This document shows, piece after piece, positions 12,365 through 26,277 of a stretch of DNA of 64,000 bases; the first letter of the stretch is position 1, and every line of letters begins with the position of its first letter. The stretch covers positions 2,108,001-2,172,000 of the forward strand of contig CM031562.1 in NCBI GenBank assembly GCA_018466975.1. Direction: 5' to 3'. Position numbers and translations under genes: made by a program. The notes beneath the pieces are model-generated. The model made no database searches. It was given only the letters and a program-made list of their open reading frames with translations, and was not told where the DNA came from. Source of the DNA: Sparassis latifolia. Its lineage: Eukaryota; Basidiomycota; Agaricomycetes; Polyporales; Sparassidaceae.

Positions 12365-13106
12365 TTACAGGCCTTCCATGTTCGCGACAAGCTCGTCCAA
12401 CTCCGCCTTGGACTCGCGGTACTTCGCTTGCGCCTCCTGTGAAAGGATACGAGGCATCAGACGTCACGACACAATGTGCCAGAAATGTGGGTCAGAGTGA
12501 TTATCAAACGACGCGTCTCGTCGAGCCACATCGGATAATAGGAAACCGCCAAGGGAAGAAGACGTACCTCGAACTTCTTCTCCCACTGGTCGCGCTCCTG
12601 CTCAAGCCGTTGCACCTGGCGCTCGAAGTGCTCAGCCTTGACATCAACTTGTCTCAGCCTATATGGGCCACCAGCGGTCAGTGATCCGCCTAGATTAGTA
12701 CAAAATTGTATACGCACTTCTCCATCGCGTCCTTAAGATTCTTGTCTGCGGCATCCAGCTCCTCCTCCAGGAGCTGAATCTTCCTCTGTAGACCTTCATT
12801 CGCGGTTTTGCTCTGATCACCCTCCTCCTGCGCCGCCTTCGCCTCTTGCAGCTTGCCTTCCGCCTTGTCGAGGTCCCCCTCCATCACGGACAGCTTATGT
12901 TGCAAGGACGTGATCTCCTGATCCTTCTCGAGCAGCTCCTGCTCGTACTTCTTGTTCTTGGCCTCCGCCTCCTCTGCGCGGGCAACTGCATTGTCGGCTT
13001 CCACACGGAGAGATTGAAGGCGCTGTACGTCGCGAGAAACGACACAAGTTTAAACAAAACATCGCTATATGAAGAGCAATTAGCGCACCTCTCTGATTCT
13101 CTCCAT
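12365..13106 (-). CDS. TPM: Tropomyosin, 161 aa
   Basis: Actin-cable binding coiled-coil protein needed in fungi for polarised transport and cytokinesis. Exons on the minus strand are 13106-13089, 13022-12718, 12658-12568 and 12436-12365: 486 nt including the stop, so 161 residues, the length known for S. pombe Cdc8 and budding yeast Tpm2. It begins MERIRERLQSLRVEAD, is rich in Glu, Lys, Gln and Leu in heptads, has no domain other than the coil, and ends NMEGL. The short first exon carries only the first six codons. A shorter paralogue with the same exon plan lies about 1.4 kb away beyond msrB, on the same strand. Confidence 0.93.
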
Positions 13107-13377
13107 GGTTGTATGGCGTTTGACGGGTACAAGTTTCAATAGATGCGTGCTGTGCAGTCTGGCGCTGTAATGTTGATAAAGTATCAGCCGTGGGAACCTA
13201 GCTATTCCTGGTAATTCCATCAGGTGACCTTCGTAATGACTCTTCCGTCTGAGTGATCGTCCTGAGTGCTCTCCTCGTCGTTGTGAACGATTACGGACGA
13301 CATCAACCACGGATTTCACCACGGGCCCAAGGTTGGCCTGTGATTATTACAAGTAGAAGCAGAAATTATTCGCGAAC

Positions 13378-16300
13378 ATGGCTGCGCCTGTTGCTCAGGA
13401 AGGTATGTAGGCTTTACCGGGGTTTTGTCTGAGCTGATCATGTTGTGCCTCCGCATTTCACAGAGCTACCTATCCTCGAGGCAGTTATCAAGTATGTCGC
13501 GCGCGCATGCTACGCGGACAGTGTTGCTAACGTAAAACCACCGTCTCCTAACCGAAAAGCATCCGGAACCGTTTGACAGCCCTGAAGAAGGATAGAGGCG
13601 AGTTCATCAAGGCGTCCGATGTTAATTCGCTCTATCATGCAATTGTAAAACAAGGTGCGTCATCGTCATTACCCAAGGAAATTGTGTCTTTATTCTGACC
13701 GCATCTTCTCTGCATACACTCGTTTCTTATCGCCGTCCCGCCTCCTCGGCACGTACCATACGCCCATCCTTTCCAACTGCATCTCAGTTACCCGCCTGAA
13801 TGAAGTTCGCGACGACCGTACGACGTATAATAACCGCTTGGACACCACACTTGCAGATGTTTTCAATCTGCTCTCTCTCTTCTTCCTTACAATTGGAAGG
13901 ACAAGAGAGTGTCCCGCTACCTATTGCCAAATTGCCAGCATGAGAGTGAGTTCCTCTCCTTCCGTTGTCTCTTTCCAGAGTCCCGGAGCACATGCGCCCC
14001 TCGCTCTTGACCGCGACCGCAACTAGGAAGAACGGGAACGGGTAGCAGTCCCGCTCTGTCCATCAGAAATTTCTCGGCTAGAGTCGTCTGGACGTAAAGG
14101 GAAATTGCGGGAGCTTCCCCCGCGATAGTCCCTCTACGTCTCATGACAATCTAGCTTCGGACGTTGCCAGCTACTCTGTTCAGTCCTTCTGAGCACGGAG
14201 CAGAGATTGGCTGCGGTCGATGTTCTCTGTTACCCTATTCTTGGCGCTCTTAATGAGCCTTCTTTCATCCAATCACAATGTGACGGACAACTCTGTGTGT
14301 GCCGAACAGCCAATTTTGTCATCTGCGCATGTCGAATTTGGATGATCGTCGGTGGATGCGTGTCGTATTCCCTTTCATTTGGGAAATGCCCGTGGCCAGT
14401 CTGACCGTGATGGTTCGTAAGAATGTGTCTCTTCTGCCCTTCTCCCTGCTTGAACGTTCGGGATGGGGGCCGAGGTATCAGCCAGACCTTGAGAAAATTG
14501 GAGACGGTGGCATTCCTCCAGGAACATTCGTCTCTTACTCTCATTTATATAAGATGCCAAGTCATATCATGTTTCCCCGCACTGGGATTTTACGTCCTTT
14601 CATCCATCCGACAGCCTTGGCGCCTCTGGATCTCATAAATCTGCTTCTTTTCTCTTCTTCCCCACTAACCTCACTATGCGGCAGCAAATTCTCGAACATA
14701 TGAATGAATCCGGGATCTACAACGAGTCAGACCTTGCCCCGTTTCATCGACGGTTAGTGGAACTACGGTGCGTGACACTTCATATGACGGAAGGAGTTCC
14801 AGTGATGGCGGCACGTTGCAACACTTTTGACTCCTTGGAACACCGTCCACGGAGAATAAATTTTTGCTCACCTGTATGCTGCGATGGAGATCTTCCACCG
14901 TCGTTAATCATCCAGGTGTTGACACTGACGATACATTCAACTTATAGCTCTATCGTTCAGCACGATATGGACAGCGGCAGACATCCAGTCGCAATGACAA
15001 CATTATTGGAGAGGCAGTTGAACGATTGCGGTGCGTATTGTATTGATACAACCTTTATCCCTGGTTTGCGGTCGTTTACGTTGTCCGACCATCTCGTGCC
15101 ATTGTAATCCTTACGATTATTCCTTTTCAATCATTTACACTACGTGTACTTGGGTACACCGTTTACTTTGTAATTCTTTTAGATTCTGGTACCCATTAGT
15201 GACTAATTCCACTCCCACCGACAGAGGCTCTCCTTTGCAGTTTGCAAGATTCGCTAGGGATTCTCTCTCCAGAGTTAATACCAATCCACGAACGCCTAGT
15301 CAACATTCGACGGCAGCTGGTCGCGCTTGCGGCAAAGGAGACCGCTAGAGAAGCCGCGGTTGCGAACGCATTCGTAGTTCAGATGCAGGAACCCGCGTGT
15401 ATTCAAGGACCTGCATCCGAAGGAAGACGGACTCCGGACGGAGAGCCTGTAAACGGTAGTAACGGAGCTTCAGGAAGCGACAGAGAAATAAAGACGCCGA
15501 CGAAGGAAAGCACGCCGAAGCCAGAAGGGCCGAAAGATAAAGAGCGGTCCAAAGTCAAAGCAGAGCTCAAGGGCATTCAGGAGGAGCTGCGCAAAATCGA
15601 TTCGTTGAGTGCATCATTACCATCTTATACCAAGTTGCTTGGTGCTGATTGGCATAGCACTTATTTTTGTCATGCTCGCCGCTTGATTTTCGCGCTGCTG
15701 CCATATACACATCCTTATTCTGTGTCCCTCCACCTCACAATGTTATTGGCCATCCTCTTAATCCCTAATCAGGAAGCGTGTAGATGGCAAGTTCATGGGT
15801 CCAGGCGGAACGTTACCGGCGTCTCAAGCGATCTGCTCTTCTTTGCTGGAAGAGTGCTTTGAGATCGCGCAAGAGATCCGTGCACAGGACGATTCAAAAC
15901 ATGTCGCATCTTCTCTGAAGCCTATCTACGACAGGCTTAGCGAGATCCGGCGAGAGTTGGAAAGTCTTGTATGTCGGGACTTCTATTCTGTGCGCCATCA
16001 TGTGGTTGATTAATCTCGTCAAAGGTCTTGACGCATCGATGGAGTCTGCGCGAGACGGATCTGTGGAATTACAGCCTCAGTTTGCAAGAAATTGACAAGA
16101 TGAGGGTGGACGGAAAGTTCGTCGATGCAGAGGGAACTCGGCCAACGGGACAATATGTGGGTGTGTCTTTCCATAGCGAACGCGTGTCCTCACCTTCGTT
16201 CCAGGTTTTGTTGTACCTGCTCAGGCGATGTTATGGCTTGATTTACCGGCTGCTCTCATCCAGCGAGCCCGTGTCCGAAGAGCTTATGCCGATCGTAAGT

Positions 16301-16844
16301 GATGGCGATCGCAGTCATGCCACACACCCATTTTCCCTCCTTTGACAGGCCAACAAACTCTCAACAGTCAAGAAGTGTCTGAATGAAGTGCTAAAATATG
16401 GCGGACCCTTCAGTCCACGAGATCTCTACCCTGTGCGTACTCGCTATCATGCATGACATTCTCACGGAGGGAGACAAGTTCCCGCTACCCCGATTATTGC
16501 GGCTTGAATACACGGGCATTGCAGGTACAGAGAGCTGACGAACGACACATTTTCAGTACCAGCTGGCACTGCATCAGATAGACTCGATGCGGAAGGACGG
16601 CAAGTTTATTGGCATCGACGGGTCGATACCAGAGGGGCAGGGGATCGTCATGGCGCATCTCAACGAATGCCACGAGCTGCTTGAGATGGTGAGCACTCCG
16701 TCTCACCTTGTCCCAGTCGGGCTGATCGGCGCGTCTCTGCAGTTGAAGCAGGCGATGGACGAGAATGACAATGAAGATGAGTATGTAACCGGTGACGAGG
16801 ATGACTCTGTATTCGACGAACCGTCGGACGATGGTCAGGAATAA
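13378..16844 (+). CDS. UPF0662 / DUF2408 family protein
   Basis: Conserved fungal protein of unknown biochemical role. It starts MAAPVAQEE at 13378 (exon break after the Gln-Glu codons). The segment VFNLLSLFFLTIGRTRECPA is a family hallmark, followed after splicing by QILEHMNESGIY. The rest is helical and repeats a pattern of the type Leu-x-x-Ile-Asp-x-Met-Arg-x-Asp-Gly-Lys-Phe three times (before about 15605, near 16080-16120 and near 16570-16610). The C-terminus is acidic and ends at 16844. Most introns are about 50-110 nt, but intron 13946-14684 is 739 nt, far longer than others in the window. One donor, near 15602, appears to be GTTGAG. The 351 bp after the stop hold no gene. Confidence 0.85.
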
Positions 16845-17195
16845 GATTCAGGACTACATTTTATAGAATGAATGGTTTTTGTGCTGTATGGATATTTTAC
16901 TACGACGGGGCGAGTGTTCAGCCCGACTTTTCCTATGGTCACTGCAAATGTTGCTCGTGTTGCGATCAGGCGACATACAGGTATACGGGGAACGTTACTT
17001 CAGAAAGGCATCATAAACAACGCAGGCACATCCATCAATCTGCAGCGTCATTGCTGACAGGAAATCCAAGCTCACAACGACAAGAGAACAGATGACGACA
17101 ATTCCACCCTATGTCATTCGCGCGGCACGAATAGGTAGTGTAGCAAGCAGAAAAAACCATCAAATCAGATTTTTAGTCATCGAGGCTAGCCTACT

Positions 17196-19416
<2,221 letters not shown>

Positions 19417-20945
19417 CGAGGAAGGAGGGAAAGTGGAGTACACGAAAGAATCAACGGTCGGTGCGTAGGGCTTTTTCGGAAGCCGGCGTCCCTCCGTTAC
19501 ATAATCCCGAGTTCGTACTCCGCCCCAATTGCCTTCCTCGGCTCTCCTCCGTTTGTGTCCGCTTCTCAGCTGCTCGTAACAAAGTCATAAAATTGAAACA
19601 TGTGCGTAAAGATGTACATGTACATCGGCGACAAGCGTGCAGACTCTACTATTGTCCAAGATCTTGGCGAGTTGTGATACTTCGGAACTCTACATATCAT
19701 GTCCGCAAAAACCGAGGTTAACCACACGTCCCGCCGGAGCTGCCATTGGCGCGCAATGCATCGCCTTGTGGACAGCTTCACGACGTGAGGACAGTGCAGC
19801 CAGTCTGGAAAGTGGTCTTCAGTTTTCGCTGGCAGCTGTGCTGTAGAAATACGCACCGTCAACTTCTTGTGCGGACGCTGGGCTCGACTTTGGACCAGTG
19901 CCAGTATGTGCTAATGGTGCTCAGGCTATCGCCGAGTAATATTTGCACTGAGTCGTCCAACAAGTGAATCGAGCGCCGTGTGAGTGTAGCCAAAAGAGAC
20001 TACACTCAGGCGCTCAAGATTCATCGTAGAGAGTAGAGCAGAAGCACAATGTCGAGCCTAGGATGGTAGAGCCAAGCAGAACGCCAGGGGATCGCAGGTC
20101 AAGCCGAAGGAAAGAAAAGAAACAAATAGCACCATTCGCCGACGCTATAGGGATGTTCCGTCAGCTGAAGCCTGTCACTCGTCTGAGAGAACACTCACTG
20201 GGCAAACCGATGCTTGAAAAAGAGAATTATAAGACCGGAGGAGCCGGAGTTCATAGGAAGTTCCAGTACGCCGGGAAGATAGAAGACAAAGCCAAGGCAC
20301 AAGCAAAAGTAGTCCGACAGCTGGATAGGGCGAGCAAGTTCGTGGGCATATCACTCGAGCGCTGAGAGCCGGGTGGACTTCAGGGCCGTGACGGCGGGGT
20401 GATCGTAAAGAAAGGCGACATCTAGGCGATGCGAGTGCTTCCTCGGGTAGTTGCTTCAGAGCCGCCAGAGCCGAGCAAAGAGCCAATGCGTACGGAGGAA
20501 AGACCACAGTTGGCTGTTGGAGCGATGCCGCGCTCCCTGCAAAGCTCGCCAGATCGCTGTTGCGAATGGTGTGGTGATTCCATGTAAGCATGTAAGCACG
20601 TAAAGAGCGTGACCAGCTGACTGTTGCGGATAGTGCTGCGCAGATTCTGAGGAGAAGATACCAGTTCACCGTGGCGGATAGTGCTGTGCGCTAGAAGGTC
20701 GCAGAGCAGAAGACCAGTTGATTGTTGTGGATGGTACCGCGCATTCGCTCAGAAGGCCGAGCACGACAGAAGTAACGACAGACGACAGTTAGATCCAAGT
20801 ATCGCAAAGCTGAATACAAACTTGGGGTCAGAATTGAGCAGCACCGGTCGAAAGCGATCACATACCGGCAATGATAGGTAGTCGGCATCGCGCACACCAG
20901 CGAGTTGGCGTGTGAACGTTGACCAGATCGCTGGGCCGGGAAAGA
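19417..20945. other. Intergenic 1.5 kb, no gene recognised
   Basis: Lies between the ATP1 start and the left arm of the inverted duplication. Open frames of up to about 100 codons exist (for example 20063-20365, rich in Lys and Arg) but match no family and have no plausible splice partners. The ATP1 promoter must be at its left end. Confidence 0.4.
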
Positions 20946-22680
20946 GAGGCGACAGTCAGGTGCCCAGAATGTTACCATTAGGACGTCGATCGGAAGCTCA
21001 GAACTGAGGGGGCAAAGTTCGGGAGTGCAGATGCTGGGTGATGCAGAACAGATGACTGCTAATAGTCACAACGCCGCAAAAGCTGCACGTACGTTAGTCA
21101 ACAACAAAGCATATCTCTCAGAGAGTAAACCGTACCGGGAAAGGAAGGGCTTTCGCTGCGACCGATGTCGCGAATGTGCTGCTCGAGAGCAGGAAGCGGC
21201 GAGAAGCCAAGGATGAGACGGAACCAACAGGACAGATGACACCTGAAGGTTGTGCACGTCGTCGCTGTGCAAGGCAGAAAACAACAATTCCGAGCGATGT
21301 CTTGGGTGGACAGCTCGTGGAGAGAGAAAGGTTTTGAATAACGTCAGAACAGACGACAGTCATCGCCAACGCCGCGAAAGCTGCGTCGTCTTTGATCAAC
21401 CACTGGCCGAATTCTACTGAGAAGAGGACTTACCGGAAAAGGCCGGCATTGTGACCGATGTCGCAAGGATACTGCTCCAGGGAGGGCAGTGGAAAGCCGA
21501 GAATACTACAGAACCATCAAGACAGGTGACACTTGAAGATTGTGAACATTGCCACTGCGCAGGGCTCGGAAGTGTGGAACAGTTGAAGCCTGAGGCCCCG
21601 CGAATACAGGTGGCAGCTGTGAGCCATGCCGCCGGTGTGGTGCTCGTGAACAGAGCAAAAATTCGTCGACACATCAGAGCAGAGGACAGTCAATGTTACC
21701 GACGCCGCAAAGCTGCGCTATTCTTTGTCAATGATTATGAGACTCTCCTTTGAGAAATGGACACACCAGTGAGGGGGTGGAGAGGGTGCCAAGGAAGCGA
21801 CGGAACGATCTAGAAGCCAATCCGAGTCGTGTGCGTCGCCGCAAAACAAGGCACCCTAGTTAATGGGAAAGGAGGAAATCGTCGAGACAGACGATAGTTG
21901 GCTGCGGGCAGTGCCGCGGGTATATTGCTCGAAAGCTAGAAGGAGTGGGGGCCAAGGATGCGACGGAACCTTCGAGACAGGTGGTACTCGAAAGCTCGAA
22001 ACCTCGCGTCGGCACGGCCCGGGTGTATTGCTCGAACGCTGGAGGAGTAGGGGAGCCGAGGATGCGCTGCAACGATCAAGATCTGGAAGTTGCGAAACGT
22101 CGCCGCAGAACACGGCTAGAGAGTGGGAAGTGAAAGCTTCACAGAAAACAAAAGCTGTAAAGACCGTGCTGCAGATACCACGGGATCTAACGAGTGACCA
22201 TTAGACTCAGTGCTCTACTCCTGGAGAATATACCACGCACCGTGTGTAAAATGGGAGTCTTCGAAATGACATAGTAAAGACGGACGACAGTTGGTTGTTG
22301 CGAGAGATGTCGCGGGTATACTTCTCGAAAGCTGGGGTGAGGCCAAGGATGAGCCGGAAATTTCAAGAAAGGGGGCATTAGAAAGTTGCGAACGTTGCCG
22401 CGGGACATGGCACTGAAGACAGGCGTTCGTCAAGATACACGGTAGCCTGCCGTCTCGAAAGCTGGGGGACCTCAGCCAAGGACGGGACGACAGCTGGAAA
22501 CGCGCACGTTGCCACGGGACATGGCTCGGGGGTTGGGAAATTGCACAAACGGACGATCGAAAACTAGGAATAGCAAAAATCTTCAGAAAGTCCGATCAAT
22601 CATGGGTCCCACTGCTGAGCAAGGAGAGGATGCTCACTTACCATGGAAAAGCGCGCGTACCGATCGTAAAGCCATAAAGA
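20946..22680 (-). repeat. Degenerate tandem repeat array (left)
   Basis: Read on the minus strand, the same phrases recur about every 150-250 bp in diverged form: a GGTTCCGTCGCATCCTTGG-like block, a CTTTCGAGCAATATACCCGC-like block and an ACAACTGTCGTCTG-like block. At least six units are recognisable by these words. No long open frame uses them consistently, so they look non-coding. An equivalent array lies at 61600-63240 in the opposite orientation. Confidence 0.6.
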
Positions 22681-23083
22681 ATCTTTTTTTGTGATTTCAC
22701 AGTTTTCTGCTTTTGTCTGGCGTTTTTGTGATTTTGTGTTCGAAAGCGAATTGAGAGCCGATCGAGAGCGAAAGCCGAAGACGAAATCATAGCGATATGT
22801 GGTTTTCTGTTTTCAGTGAGAACCGGAAACCAAAAGCGAACCGAAAGCAATTTGAGAACGAAATCCAAGTTTGGAGTATGAGGACTAGAGTCAAGACCAG
22901 TCGGAGAAGATATATGACGGTCTGGTGTTGCGAACGATGAGGCGGATATGGGGATAGACAATGATGGCGACGAGTCGAAGACGATGCAAGATGAGGATTT
23001 GCGGTGATTGTGGGTGGACGTTAAGCAGGTGTTACGAGAGAACGGACGTGAGCGCGTTGGAGGGTGGGTAGTCAGCATGTGAT

Positions 23084-25863
23084 CTACTTGCGACCCCAGC
23101 GCATGAAGAGCTTGCGAAGCGATTCCTTGAATCCCGGCGAGGTGCTTACCGAATCCACAGTCCAGTCAGACCAAGCCGACCGCAGACCAGTGAAACTGCA
23201 AGAAGAGCTAGTAGAGCTAGAGGAAGTAGAAGACACGTCCCAGCTCGGGCGGGACGCCTCGTAGTCCTCCGCGAATGGCTCGGTGAACGACGCATGAAGA
23301 TCTGCCTGTGGTGGACAGGAAGACATTGGTCCGAGCTTCTCCATCTTCTGAGGCGCTCTAATGGCAGGCTCAAGGAACGACTGCACGACATAGGACACCC
23401 CGTCTTCAACAGGAAGAATCTTTCCCGAGGTAGCACACGGGTCAATCTGCACCTCGAGGGTCGGGAGGATGCCGGAAACCTCCATGTGTTCGGAATCGGT
23501 CTTCTGCCAAGCCTTGGGTGAGATCACACCAAAACGGTGTTCAGCTCGGAAAATGGCAGTTGCTTGAAAAGCGGGGATGAATTGTACCTCGGGCATACAA
23601 TCGGAGCCGATCTTCTGCAATGGCTTAGGCGAGACCATACCATAGCGGCGTTCAGCGCGGGAGGTGGGAGTCATTTTCGAAGCGAGCGCGAGCAGGGCTG
23701 CCGGTGTACCATCGGAGTCGGCCTTCTGCAACGTCCTGGGTGAGACCATACCATAGCGGCGTTCAGCGCGGGGGGTAGCAATGGCTTTAACAGCTGGCGC
23801 GGACCGTGCTTCAGGGGGAGACTAAAACAAGCCATGAGTTCACGAGGATCTCAGCAGATGCAGACGATCATGCAAACATACCGTGGTACCAGTGCCCACA
23901 TGCGCCTCAAGCTCATACTCCACCTCCGCCTCCTCAGCAATCTCCTCCAAAACCTCCGCCATCATTACAGGGCCATCATAACTGCGCTTCATCTTCGACA
24001 TCAAGCGCTCACTAGGCTGCTCGTGCAGCCGCCACACCGCGGGAAAGGAGGTATCCTTGTTGACCTTGGAGGCAACATTAACGATTGGAACCGGTGCTGC
24101 CACAGGACTAGGGAAAATGTTAGACGAGGTATCAAAATGAATATCGACGAATGAAACGTACGCATCGTGACCAACCGGAGGCCAATACTCGACGACAGCG
24201 CTCTGCTCATTCACCAGGAGGTCAGGTGAGATATACTCAACCGTAGAAGGCTGCACAAGACGAGCATTGCGTACAGATTTGATGCTTGCCGACACGGGCG
24301 CATGTTCGAAGGCCTTCAGGACTGCGTTCCCGATGTCACCATCGACCACGATGGGCTTCACTGGGACCATGGTCCCGCCTGCATTACCAATATCATTGTC
24401 ATCCTTCTGCCCAAGCTTCTCATCGTCAGCAGAAAAAGCAGCATTGGAGAACAAGCGGCTGCCAATGACGTGTTAAGTTCGCGAGTCAGGAGCGGGACAG
24501 AATGTGAGGAGTAACACGTACTTCAGAGCAAGAACGTCTTCGATCAAGCCCGCGGTGACACGGGGCCCAGCTGGAAGAGGCCTACAAAGGGGCAACATTG
24601 TCTGAGCAAGGATGTAATCTACTAAAGATGGAGACATATACTTCTCAGCCGGCGACTTAGTGACGAGTCTTGCGGGGGAAGAAACCGTTCCTGCATGAAC
24701 GGGAGGCGAAGTCTTCATAATCGTCGTCGCCGACTTGCCGGTCTCCGAAGGGCTCTCCTCCTCTGCCAGACCGCCTAATGTCGGCTTGAATGCGCGCGAA
24801 GGCTTCGCCTCCACCTTGACAGGAGGAGAGGGAGCGACACTACGCGATCGAAGGGGCTTGACAAAGCGCGAACCATTGACGGATCTGGGAGGCTTCTTCT
24901 CCGCGTTGACCTTCTTCTTCGTCGTGACAGCCTTGGGCGTCTCAAAGCCATACGTCCACTCTGGAACGGTCAAGTAGTTCTCCTTGCCGACCTTGCGCTT
25001 GGGGAAAGGAGGTGGGGGTTTCTTTGCGGCGACGGAGACAGGACGACACTTCGCAGTCTCCAGACCGTCGACCTTCTGCGACTTCGCCTTCAGAGCGGTG
25101 GGTGAAGCGGTGTTCTCCACTACAGCGTCAACTACAGCGTGGGTAATCGTCATGTTAGCCCCTCTTCAGCGCAGCACAAGAACGAGATGACTGACCAGTA
25201 ATACGAATGTCACCAACATCTTCTTCCACAACTGCAACAACAACAGGTTCTGCACCCTCATCCTTCGCAACCGCCTCCTCCTTGTCCGAGGCAGTAGCCG
25301 CTTTCGACAAGACCTTTGCCGGCGGGCTACCCGCTCGAACGGGCTTGGGCTGACAAATAGCAGTGCGCCGCACTGGAGTACCGAAAGCCCCAGGCAAGGA
25401 AGTGCGGTTCACAGAAGCTTTGGTCGGCTTTGCAAAGGACGCTCGAACAGTGGTGGAGGGAGGCGAACGAGGTACAGAAACTGGGGCAGTAGGCGACATC
25501 TTGGAATAAATCGGAAGAGAAGAAGCACGTTTCATCTAGGCGAATACTTCAGTTCAAGCGTGAAACACCGCAGTAGTGAAGGGCACTCACGGTAGAAACA
25601 TAACCAACAGAAGCCTTCGCTACATGCGAGCCAGCGACCTTCGGATTCGACAGTCCAGGAGTTGACAACTTAGTTCCTCCTGCAGGCAGCGCCGCCTTCT
25701 TGTCTACATCGACGGGTCTCTTCGAGATCGACGAAGAAACGGAGACCGGTGTAGACGTCGACCGCGCATGACCAATCGAAGGATGAATGGTAGTAGCACC
25801 AGGCTTCATCTTGACGGCAGTGTTACGAGGGGGAGGCGACGCAATCTTAGAGACAATAGACAT
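23084..25863 (-). CDS. Unrecognised low-complexity protein, copy A of an inverted pair
   Basis: I do not recognise this family. The model starts at ATG 25863 (MSIVSKIASPPPRN), exon 1 ends at 25591, exon 2 runs 25535-25196 (MKRASSLPIY), and further exons cover about 25160-24500, 24450-23880 and 23825-23084. It is rich in Pro, Ser, Lys and Val, with no signal peptide or membrane segment. Segments shared with copy B (57482-60826) include a STPVSVSSS-like block, GKENYLTVPEW, FKPTLGGLAEE, SRLFSN at an exon start, VQIDPCATSGK and the C-terminal tail LRSAWSDWTVDSV...LRKLFMRWGRK. Between these anchors the two copies diverge freely. Near its end it has three 37-residue repeats that copy B lacks. Conservation of scattered anchors and exon plan suggests real proteins under selection. 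The basic, aromatic tail could bind a partner or membrane, but this is a guess. Confidence 0.65.
23500..23790 (-). repeat. Three 111-bp in-frame repeats (37 aa)
   Basis: Within the last exon of copy A the block coding RAERRYGMVSP...LQK recurs three times with a period of exactly 111 bp. The CATAGCGGCGTTCAGCGCGG word starts at 23752 and again at 23641, with a diverged version near 23530. The first two units are nearly identical at DNA level, the third is older. Copy B has no counterpart. Confidence 0.85.
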
Positions 25864-25950
25864 GGCTTCTTGATGACGAGGTTGAAGGCCGGGTCGACGA
25901 GATGCTTGAAGTGGACGTAGAGAGCTGGTCTGCAATGGACAGTTGAGGGG

Positions 25951-25957
25951 ATTTATG
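25951..25957 (-). promoter_or_regulatory. TATA-like box of copy A
   Basis: On the minus strand the word CATAAATCCCC lies about 88 nt before the ATG. Copy B has ATATAAATCCCC at a similar distance before its own ATG (57372), so this small block has been kept in both arms. Confidence 0.55.
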
Positions 25958-26048
25958 AGCACCGGTTGTGCCTTTGACCAAGCTGACATTTCATGTTAGG
26001 CCGCATAGAACACACCACGTTACAGCATTCGAGTAAGATCGTGAAGTA

Positions 26049-26111
26049 GTCGGTATCAAAATACGCTTCAGAAACGAAATTTTCGTTTCTGAAGCGTATT
26101 TTGATACTGAC
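26049..26111. repeat. Near-perfect 63-nt palindrome
   Basis: Bases 26053-26079 and 26081-26107 are exact reverse complements (27-bp arms) around a single central base at 26080. Beyond one mismatch (26052/26108) three more pairs extend it to 26049-26111. It lies about 95 nt upstream of the TATA-like box of copy A. Transcribed RNA would fold into one long hairpin; the DNA could extrude a cruciform. Confidence 0.95.
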
Positions 26112-26149
26112 CTCACCATAATCATGTAGCGTACATGCACAAAATTTAG

Positions 26150-26217
26150 GGGTCCAGCATTTCCGGCATCCACCACTTGTACAAGGCTTCCCAGTACAAA
26201 TAGTCGATGCTGGACCC
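26150..26217. repeat. Second inverted repeat, 11-bp arms
   Basis: GGGTCCAGCAT at 26150-26160 is matched by its reverse complement at 26207-26217. The 46-nt loop contains a 10-bp palindrome (CTTGTACAAG, 26176-26185). It is next to the large palindrome on the side away from copy A. Confidence 0.7.
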
Positions 26218-26277
26218 ATTATTCCTTCAGGAACCTGAAGCTAATCGAGGCGGTGATCGACATTGGTCGCAAATCCG

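Larger units (their letters stand above)
20946..26111 (-). repeat. Left arm of a large inverted duplication
   Basis: This segment on the minus strand corresponds, in order, to 57213-63235 on the plus strand: an upstream inverted repeat, a TATA-like box, a paralogous gene, a 3' flank rich in phrases such as TCGAACA...AAAATCACAAAA, and a degenerate repeat array ending near words like GTGCAGATGCTGGGTGATGCAGA. Similarity is clearest at the outer end (20930-21060 against 63120-63240) and in the gene tails. Divergence is high, so the duplication is old. Edges are estimated by eye. Confidence 0.7.

Noticed and set aside
20063..20365. 100-codon basic open frame
   Set aside because: No family similarity, no introns, no conserved partner; probably chance.
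26053..26107. Transcription terminator
   Set aside because: Upstream of both adjacent genes rather than downstream, and intrinsic hairpin terminators are not used by RNA polymerase II.
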